Source of the DNA: Pseudomonadota bacterium
GTDB taxonomy: Bacteria; Myxococcota_A; Polyangia; Fen-1088
NCBI GenBank assembly: GCA_023438785.1
Contig: JAEXQJ010000012.1
Span: forward strand, 1 to 6,885
Direction: 5' to 3'
Length of the DNA stretch: 6,885 nt
Below, one piece after another: positions 1 to 4,821 of this stretch; the first letter of the stretch is position 1, and each line of letters opens with the position of its first letter. The notes under the pieces are model-generated. The model ran no database searches and had not been told where the DNA came from. It was given only the letters and a program-made list of their open reading frames with translations. Made by a program: the position numbers and the translations under genes.

Positions 1-67
1 GCGTTCATGCGTGCAACTAAACACAGTCGGCGCGCGCAGATCAACGGGCAGGGACCGCGAATCCGTT

Positions 68-511
68 TCAGCCGGTGTGCCCGAAACCACCGCTGCCACG
101 TTGGGTCTCGGACAACTCTCCTGTCTCCTCGATCTGCGCCTGCAACACGGGCGCGATGATCATCTGCGCCACGCGATCGCCGGGCTGCACGGTCACCACG
201 TCCTTGCCCAGGTTCACGAGCAGGACGGTGATCTCGCCGCGGTAGTCACTGTCAATCGTCCCGGGCGCATTCACCACGGTCAGACCTGTCTTCCACGCCA
301 GACCCGAGCGCGGCCGAACCTGGGCCTCGAACCCCGGCGGAAGCTCCATGGCCCAGCCGGTGGGCACGCCCACGCGCTCCCCCACCCCCACGTGAATCGG
401 CCCGTCCGCCGCCGAGGCCAGGTCCATTCCCGCCGACCCCGTGGTCATGTACCTCGGCAACACGGCCGAGGCACGTAGGCGGCGGAAACGGACTTGAACC
501 GCGGACGGCAT
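68..511 (-). CDS. dut: Deoxyuridine 5'-triphosphate nucleotidohydrolase (dUTPase)
   Basis: dUTPase hydrolyses dUTP to dUMP and pyrophosphate. This keeps uracil out of DNA and supplies dUMP for thymidylate synthesis. The 147-residue product is a complete trimeric, Mg-dependent type enzyme. The five motifs are present in order: GSAGMDL (25-31), PRSGLAWK (67-74), GTIDSDYRGEI (84-94, with the catalytic Asp and uracil-contacting Tyr), GDRVAQMII (111-119) and the glycine-rich RGSGGFGHTG (138-147), which closes over the substrate and here ends the protein exactly. The start is ATG, 17 bases after pnp. No Shine-Dalgarno sequence is present; the gap is C-rich and can form a small hairpin. Its position suggests co-transcription with pnp. 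The stop is TGA. No terminator is visible in the 67 bases left before the window edge. Confidence 0.97.
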   Translation of the reverse strand: MPSAVQVRFRRLRASAVLPRYMTTGSAGMDLASAADGPIHVGVGERVGVPTGWAMELPPGFEAQVRPRSGLAWKTGLTVVNAPGTIDSDYRGEITVLLVNLGKDVVTVQPGDRVAQMIIAPVLQAQIEETGELSETQRGSGGFGHTG

Positions 512-514
512 GGG

Positions 515-529
515 GGCGCGGACGGCGCC
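515..529 (-). other. Short GC hairpin between pnp and dut
   Basis: GGCGC (525-529 on the transcribed strand) pairs with GCGCC (515-519) around the loop CGTCC. This fills almost the whole 17-base gap, ending three bases before the dut ATG, in the place where a ribosome binding site would be. There is no T-run. It may limit independent entry of ribosomes, so that dut depends on coupling to pnp. A 5-pair stem in GC-rich DNA can also occur by chance. Confidence 0.3.
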
Positions 530-2658
530 TACGAGGGCGAGGCGCCGCGGAAGTTGTGCACCACCTCGGGCGTCTTGCCGAGAGCTTCCTTGCGCGACAG
601 ACGAATCTTGCCCGAGGCGCGGTCGATGCCGATGACCTTCACCAGCATCTCGTCGCCCTCTTTGCAGATGTCCTCCACCACGCGAACGCGCTTCTCGTCG
701 AGCTCACTGATGTGCACCAGGCCGTCGGTCCCCGGCAGGATCTCGACGAACGCGCCGAACTCCGCGAGGCGACGGACCACGCCCATGTAGAACTCACCGA
801 CCTCGGGCTCCGCGGTCAGGCCCTTGATGATGTCGATGGCCTTCTGGGCCATGATGCCGTCGGGCGATGCGATGTGCACCGTACCGTCGTCCTCCACATC
901 GATGGCCACCCTGGTCTGCGCCGTGATGCCACGGATGGTCTTGCCGCCCGGACCGATGATGTCGCGGATCTTGTCCGGCTTGACGTTGAGGGTGAAGATG
1001 CGCGGTGCGAACCGGTTGAGCTCCTCACGGGGCGCAGCCAGGGCCTCGGCCATCTTGCCCAAGATGAAGAGCCGCCCCCGCTTGGCCTGCTGCAGAGCTT
1101 GCTCCAGGATGGCGCGGCTCAGGCCCTGGATCTTGATGTCCATCTGGACGGCGGTCACACCGGTCTTGGACCCGCAGACCTTGAAGTCCATGTCGCCCAG
1201 GTGATCCTCGTCGCCCAGGATGTCGGACAGGACGGCGACCCGGTCGCCCTCCTTGATGAGCCCCATCGCGATGCCGGCCACCGGCGTCTTGATCGGAACG
1301 CCCGCGTCCATGAGCGACAGCGTACCGCCGCACACCGAGGCCATGGACGAGCTGCCGTTCGATTCCAGAATCTCGGAGACCACGCGGATCGTGTACGGGA
1401 AGTCCTTCTCGTTGGGCAGCACCTCAGAGAGCGCCCGCTCCGCCAGGTGGCCGTGACCGGTCTCTCGCCGGCTGGCGCCACGCAGAGGCTTGGTCTCGCC
1501 CGTCGAGAAAGGCGGGAAGTTGTAGTGCAACATGAAGGTCTTCTCGAATTCCTCGCCGAGACCCTCGATGTGCTGTGCATCCTGCTTGGTCCCCAAGGTG
1601 GTGAAGACCAACGACTGCGTCTCGCCACGCGTGAAGAGCGCCGATCCGTGAGCACGCGGCAGCAGGCTCACCTCGCACGTGATCGCCCGAATGTCCTCAG
1701 TCGCGCGGCCGTCGATGCGCTTGCCCGTGTTCAGCACCAACTCGCGCAGGTGCTTCTTCTTGGCCGACTCGATGACTTCCTTAATCTCGCCCTCGCGCTC
1801 GGGGAATTCAGCCTTGGCGAGCTCCAGAGTCTGGGCAGCGGCCGCATCCAGGGCCGCGTAGCGCTCGAGCTTCTCGCGAATCGCCATGGCCGATTCGATC
1901 TTCGGCATGGCCAGCTCGAGGACCCGCGCCTCCAGGGCCGGATCCTTGGCGGGCGGCACGAACTCGCGCTTCGGCTTGCCCACCGCGGCCCGCAGCTTTT
2001 CCTGCAGGTCGATGAGCGGCTGGGCCGCCTTGTGCGCGAACATCAACGCGTCCACCAGGACCTCTTCGGCCACGTGCTTGGCCGCCCCTTCCACCATGAC
2101 GATCGCGTCGCGGCTGCACGCCACGGTCAGATCCAGCTCCGACACCTCGCGCTGGGCGAAAGTGGGATTGACGACGAACTCGCCGTCCACGCGACCCACG
2201 CGCACGCCCGCGTAGGGACCGGCCCACGGGATGTCGGACAGGTGCAACGCCGCCGAGGCCCCGGTCATCGCCAGGACATCCGTCGGGTTGTCACGGTCCG
2301 TCGACAACACCATGGCAATAATCTGGGTGTCGAAACGCCAGCCCTTGGGGAACAGGGGCCGACACGGGCGGTCGATGATTCGCGAGGTCAGCACCTCGGC
2401 CTCGGTCAGACGCCCCTCACGCTTGAAGTAGCCGCCCGGGATCTTGCCCGCCGCGGACGTCTTCTCCAGGTAATCAACCGTGAGCGGCATGAAATCGATG
2501 CCGGGCCTCACGCTGGATGCACTCACGGCGGTAACCAGGACCATGGAGTCGCCGTAGCGAACCACCACTGCCCCGTCCGCCTGTTTGGCCATACGGCCGA
2601 TTTCGATACTTAGTTCTTTGCCACCAAGGGGCACGCCTTCACGCACGAACATGCTCAT
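529..2658 (-). CDS. pnp: Polyribonucleotide nucleotidyltransferase (PNPase)
   Basis: PNPase is a trimeric 3'-to-5' exoribonuclease that uses phosphate to release nucleoside diphosphates and can run in reverse to add tails. It is a core enzyme of mRNA decay. The 709-residue product has the full architecture: RNase PH domain 1 (about 14-145, with TSRIIDRPCRPLFP at 91-104), the linking helical domain (about 240-305), and RNase PH domain 2 (about 315-545). It ends with a KH domain with IIGPGGKTI (567-575) and an S1 domain (about 620-690). Catalytic residues equivalent to E. coli D486, D492 and K494 are present as D485, D491 and K493, and the phosphate-binding SSS is at 436-438. The start is ATG; a second ATG two codons on has better ribosome binding site spacing and would give 707 residues. 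The stop is TAG, 17 bases before dut. It follows rpsO with a structured leader. Confidence 0.98.
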   Translation of the reverse strand: MSMFVREGVPLGGKELSIEIGRMAKQADGAVVVRYGDSMVLVTAVSASSVRPGIDFMPLTVDYLEKTSAAGKIPGGYFKREGRLTEAEVLTSRIIDRPCRPLFPKGWRFDTQIIAMVLSTDRDNPTDVLAMTGASAALHLSDIPWAGPYAGVRVGRVDGEFVVNPTFAQREVSELDLTVACSRDAIVMVEGAAKHVAEEVLVDALMFAHKAAQPLIDLQEKLRAAVGKPKREFVPPAKDPALEARVLELAMPKIESAMAIREKLERYAALDAAAAQTLELAKAEFPEREGEIKEVIESAKKKHLRELVLNTGKRIDGRATEDIRAITCEVSLLPRAHGSALFTRGETQSLVFTTLGTKQDAQHIEGLGEEFEKTFMLHYNFPPFSTGETKPLRGASRRETGHGHLAERALSEVLPNEKDFPYTIRVVSEILESNGSSSMASVCGGTLSLMDAGVPIKTPVAGIAMGLIKEGDRVAVLSDILGDEDHLGDMDFKVCGSKTGVTAVQMDIKIQGLSRAILEQALQQAKRGRLFILGKMAEALAAPREELNRFAPRIFTLNVKPDKIRDIIGPGGKTIRGITAQTRVAIDVEDDGTVHIASPDGIMAQKAIDIIKGLTAEPEVGEFYMGVVRRLAEFGAFVEILPGTDGLVHISELDEKRVRVVEDICKEGDEMLVKVIGIDRASGKIRLSRKEALGKTPEVVHNFRGASPS

Positions 2659-2660
2659 CG

Positions 2661-2667
2661 CTCCTCT
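2661..2667 (-). promoter_or_regulatory. pnp ribosome binding site deciding the start
   Basis: AGAGGAG lies directly upstream of pnp. Only two bases separate it from the first ATG (2656-2658), but eight separate it from a second in-frame ATG two codons later (2650-2652). Usual spacing favours the second ATG. Confidence 0.6.
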
Positions 2668-2671
2668 CTGC

Positions 2672-2777
2672 GGCCCCCGTGGCTTCGTCCCTCATCTCGC
2701 GGGTCGAGGCGGGCTCGCACACAGCGGAGCACCAGCGACGATCGGCGGGAAGAAGGATGAACGCAAGCACCGGGGCC
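2672..2777 (-). promoter_or_regulatory. pnp leader with long imperfect stem
   Basis: The transcribed strand from 2777 down to 2753 can pair without bulges with 2672 up to 2696. Twenty of 25 positions pair (17 Watson-Crick and 3 G-U), with single mismatches at 2771, 2767, 2764, 2758 and 2755. The outer six pairs are all G-C. The stem would enclose a 56-base loop and end four bases before the AGAGGAG ribosome binding site of pnp. In E. coli the pnp leader carries a stem cut by RNase III, after which PNPase represses its own mRNA. A similar role here is inferred from layout only. Confidence 0.4.
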
Positions 2778-2785
2778 AAGTAAAC

Positions 2786-2817
2786 GAACGGACGGCGCAA
2801 CCCTGCACCGTCCGTTC
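2786..2817 (-). terminator. Terminator-like hairpin after rpsO
   Basis: The arms GAACGGACGG (2808-2817 read on the transcribed strand) and CCGTCCGTTC (2786-2795) form a perfect 10-base-pair stem. Inside it, after one mismatch, three more pairs (TGC/GCA) close a 4-base loop. The hairpin starts 18 bases after the rpsO stop. The tail is GTTTACTT, with five T in eight bases, so termination may be partial. That would fit an attenuator that yields mainly rpsO mRNA with some read-through into pnp, like the rpsO terminator in E. coli. It could instead be an mRNA 3'-end stabiliser or an RNase III site. Confidence 0.7.
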
Positions 2818-2835
2818 CAGGACCCGGAAAAACTT

Positions 2836-3105
2836 CTACTTGCGGATGCCGAGCGCCGAGATCAGCTCTCGGTAGCGCTGGACACTCTTCTTCTTCAGAT
2901 AGTCCAGCAACCGACGCCGCTGACCGACCAACATCAACAGGCCGCGCCTGGAGTGGTGATCCTTGCTGTGAACCCGAAAGTGCTCCGTGAGATAGGCAAT
3001 ACGCTCCGATAGGAGAGCAATCTGCACCTCAGGAGAGCCGGTATCAGCCGGACCACGGGAGAACTTCTTAACGACATCAGCTTTCTTAACTGCGGCTAGC
3101 GCCAT
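2836..3105 (-). CDS. rpsO: 30S ribosomal protein S15
   Basis: S15 is a primary binder of the central domain of 16S rRNA and contributes to a bridge with the 50S subunit. The 89-residue product has the family length and the hallmark motifs DTGSPEVQIALLSERI (21-36), KDHHSRRGLLMLVGQRRRLLDYL (48-70) and RYRELISALGIRK at the end. The start is ATG, and only a weak purine stretch (AAGAG) precedes it. The gene sits 53 bases after truB and 177 bases before pnp, the conserved truB-rpsO-pnp order. Codon use is odd: 21 of the first 45 codons end in A or T, against 6 of the last 44, while neighbouring genes strongly prefer G or C. That may reflect high expression or a need for an open 5' mRNA. In E. coli S15 represses its own mRNA; no matching pseudoknot was identified here. 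Confidence 0.98.
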   Translation of the reverse strand: MALAAVKKADVVKKFSRGPADTGSPEVQIALLSERIAYLTEHFRVHSKDHHSRRGLLMLVGQRRRLLDYLKKKSVQRYRELISALGIRK

Positions 3106-3152
3106 GCGGTCACACTCTTTTCCGTCGAATCTCGTCGCGTTTTTGTTTACCC

Positions 3153-3181
3153 AATTTCCTACATTGCGGGCGCAGAGTCAA
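3153..3181 (-). promoter_or_regulatory. Weak candidate promoter for rpsO-pnp
   Basis: On the transcribed strand TTGACT (3176-3181) matches five of six bases of a sigma-70 -35 box. It is followed after exactly 17 bases by GAAATT (3153-3158), which matches only three of six bases of the -10 box. The site straddles the end of truB and lies about 50 bases upstream of rpsO, where E. coli also has an rpsO promoter. The gap downstream is notably AT-rich for this DNA. The poor -10 box keeps confidence low. Confidence 0.25.
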
Positions 3182-4100
3182 CCGAGCGGTTGAACACCCG
3201 CAAGAACCTGACTAGCCCTGCCCCATCCTTCTCGACCACGGCAATCACATCGTCCGGCTGCCCTGCGGGCAGCACACAAAGCGCTCCGCCCACCGCCTCG
3301 GGCGCGCCAAGCCGCTCCCATGGAACCCGTTGCCCCATGGACAGCGCACGGCCCACCTCGTCGTCGACCGACACGGCAGGCAGATGTGCCAAGGCCCGCC
3401 GCAGCGAGACGAAGGGCAGCGGCGTCCCGGCGTCGACCAGCCTCTCCACCTGCTCCAGCGAGAACGAATTCGCGATATGGAACGGCCCCGAGGCGGTGCG
3501 CCGAAGCCCGACCAGATGTGCACCCACGCCCATCTGCCGGCCCAAGTCAGCCGCCAGCGAACGCACGTAGGTCCCCTTGGAGCAACGAACGCGCAAACGC
3601 GCCCGGTCGGGCGCGGCGAAGCTCGTCAGCGCCAATTCATGCACGGTCACCCGGCGCGGGTGACGCTCCAGTTCCTGCCCCGCGCGCGCGTAGTCGTAAA
3701 GCGGTCGCCCCTCGCGCTTGAGCGCGGAGTACATCGGAGGGATTTGGTCGATCTCGCCGCGGAATCGGGGCAGAGCGGCTTCGACGGCCGAGGCGTCGAC
3801 GCCGAGCAGTGGGTGCTCAACCACGATCTGCCCTGTGGCGTCCAGCGTGTCGGTCTCCACTCCGAAGCGAACCTCGGCCTCGTACTCCTTGTCCGCGTCG
3901 AGCAGGAAGGCGACGACCTTGGTGGCCTCGCCCACGCAGATGGGCAGAACCCCGGATGCCATCGGGTCCAGGGTGCCGCCGTGACCGACCTTGATCGAAC
4001 GCGACTTGCGCCCGGTGGCCCGAGCTAACAGGTAGCGCAAACGCTTGACCACCGCGAACGAGCTGGGGCCAACCGGCTTGTCGATAACGAGCGTGGTCAC
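3159..4100 (-). CDS. truB: tRNA pseudouridine(55) synthase TruB
   Basis: TruB converts uridine 55 in the T-loop of most tRNAs to pseudouridine and also acts as a tRNA folding chaperone. The 313-residue product has the IDKPVGPSS start motif (6-14), the catalytic loop GHGGTLDPMASG with the nucleophilic Asp45, the strand YEAEVRFGVETDTLDATG, the substrate-loop motif PPMYSALKREGRPLYDYAR, and KGTYVRSLAADLG. The C-terminal part after about residue 240 is poorly conserved, as usual for the RNA-binding end. A basic insertion (ATGRKSRS) lies just before the catalytic loop. The start is GTG, overlapping the rbfA TGA. A GAGGTGG lies upstream, but ten bases away, so re-initiation by coupling is likely. 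The stop is TAG. No DHH-type phosphoesterase gene lies between rbfA and truB, unlike the arrangement in some other bacteria. Confidence 0.97.
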   Translation of the reverse strand: MTTLVIDKPVGPSSFAVVKRLRYLLARATGRKSRSIKVGHGGTLDPMASGVLPICVGEATKVVAFLLDADKEYEAEVRFGVETDTLDATGQIVVEHPLLGVDASAVEAALPRFRGEIDQIPPMYSALKREGRPLYDYARAGQELERHPRRVTVHELALTSFAAPDRARLRVRCSKGTYVRSLAADLGRQMGVGAHLVGLRRTASGPFHIANSFSLEQVERLVDAGTPLPFVSLRRALAHLPAVSVDDEVGRALSMGQRVPWERLGAPEAVGGALCVLPAGQPDDVIAVVEKDGAGLVRFLRVFNRSVDSAPAM

Positions 4101-4456
4101 TCTTTTTTGGCCACCTCGCGCAGCAAGGCCTCGATGCGGGCCTCCTGCTCGAAAACCCGGTCGACCTCGAAGGCCAAAGCCGGCGTGGCCTTCAGCCGTA
4201 GCTGCTCCCCGAGCTGGCGGCGCAGGAAGCCCGCCGCGCTCTCCAGGCCGAGACGGACGCGATCGAGAGCCGCATCCTCGGCCCCATGCACGGTGAAGAA
4301 GACACGCGCCTGCCGCAGATCTCCGCTGACCCGGACGTGTGAGATCGTGATCAGTCCGGCGTCGCGAACCCGCGGATCCTTGATGCCGCCACGGGCCAGA
4401 GCCGCCCCCAAGATCTCACGAATCTCTCCTGCCACGCGCTCGGTTCGTTGGGTCAC
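4097..4456 (-). CDS. rbfA: 30S ribosome-binding factor RbfA
   Basis: RbfA is a small KH-type protein that binds the immature 30S subunit near the 5' end of 16S rRNA and assists late maturation and cold adaptation. The 119-residue product is of usual length. It shows the N-terminal helix TERVAGEIREILGAAL, the segment DPRV and strand ITISHVRVSGDLRQARVFFTV (about 36-56), the helix with the AxG-type kink (SAAGFLRRQL) and the C-terminal strand TPALAFEVDRVFEQ. The start is GTG, overlapping the TGA of the DUF503 gene as GTGA, with AAGG about seven bases upstream as a modest ribosome binding site inside the previous gene. Its own TGA overlaps the GTG of truB in the same way. The last codons contain a run of six A (AAA AAA). 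Confidence 0.97.
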   Translation of the reverse strand: MTQRTERVAGEIREILGAALARGGIKDPRVRDAGLITISHVRVSGDLRQARVFFTVHGAEDAALDRVRLGLESAAGFLRRQLGEQLRLKATPALAFEVDRVFEQEARIEALLREVAKKE

Positions 4457-4779
4457 GGGTCCACCTTCAGGCCGAAGTCGTTCTCAGCCAGGGCATCGCT
4501 GAAGCTCTGCACCTCGCGCTCAGCGCTCGTGACCTCAGCCTGGCCACGCACGAAGCGGATGATCTCGTCGAGCGCCGAATCCACGAAACGCCGGTCGTTG
4601 CCCACAACCGCCATCCCCAGCACGGCACGCTGCCACAAGTCGTTCTCTTCCACTTCCGCTATGGCCACGTTGAACTTCTGTCGCACACGGTCCTTCACCC
4701 GCCGCAGAACCATCCGCTTCTCTTTGAGTGAATGGCTATCCGCGATGAACAGAGTCAGGCGAGCAATACCGACTGTCAT
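4453..4779 (-). CDS. DUF503 family protein (YlxP-like)
   Basis: This is a 108-residue protein of the DUF503 family, which includes B. subtilis YlxP, encoded in the same place between infB and rbfA. The molecular function of the family is not established. The family signature SLKEKR is at residues 17-22, followed by the basic helix LRRVKDRVRQKFNV and the segment AEVEENDLWQRA (41-52). No signal peptide or membrane segment is seen. It is probably a small cytoplasmic alpha/beta protein. The ATG start fits the family, which begins just before an MxVG-type strand. No clear Shine-Dalgarno sequence precedes it because the upstream bases are pyrimidine-rich. Its TGA stop overlaps the rbfA start (GTGA), which suggests coupled translation. 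A link to ribosome maturation is only inferred from its neighbours. Confidence 0.93.
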   Translation of the reverse strand: MTVGIARLTLFIADSHSLKEKRMVLRRVKDRVRQKFNVAIAEVEENDLWQRAVLGMAVVGNDRRFVDSALDEIIRFVRGQAEVTSAEREVQSFSDALAENDFGLKVDP

Positions 4780-4792
4780 GGAAAGGCGAGAG

Positions 4793-4815
4793 AGGAGAGG
4801 CCAAACACCTCTCCC
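4793..4815 (-). other. Small perfect hairpin between infB and the DUF503 gene
   Basis: On the transcribed strand GGGAGAGG (4808-4815) pairs with CCTCTCCT (4793-4800) around the 7-base loop TGTTTGG. This gives seven Watson-Crick pairs and one outer G-U pair. It begins six bases after the infB stop codon and ends 13 bases before the next start codon. No T-run follows, so it is not a standard intrinsic terminator. An RNA-processing site, a 3'-end stabiliser or a structure affecting translation of the next gene are all possible, and chance cannot be excluded. Confidence 0.4.
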
Positions 4816-4821
4816 TTGTGC

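Noticed and set aside
16..44. Promoter-like TTGATC, 17 bases, TTTAGT on the minus strand after dut, followed by an ATG at 6-8
   Set aside because: Each box matches only four of six bases, no ribosome binding site precedes the ATG, and fewer than three codons are visible, so neither a promoter nor a gene start can be supported.
1..67. Search for a terminator after dut
   Set aside because: Only a short AACGG/CCGTT pairing with a long loop and no T-run was found, so no terminator is called.
556..2613. A plus-strand open frame of 685 codons lying opposite pnp
   Set aside because: It is the mirror of a GC-rich gene with strong third-position bias. The product is rich in Arg, His, Leu and Asp and has no recognisable motif, whereas the minus strand encodes a complete PNPase.
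3330..4028. Plus-strand open frames opposite truB
   Set aside because: Low-complexity Arg/Pro/His-rich translations opposite a complete TruB; no start signal or motif supports them.
4097..4120. Run of six A just before the rbfA stop as a possible frameshift site fusing RbfA to TruB
   Set aside because: truB is in the -1 frame, but the codons read AAA AAA GAG, which is the wrong register for the classical A AAA AAG slip site. No downstream stimulating structure was noted, and an ordinary overlap start explains the junction.
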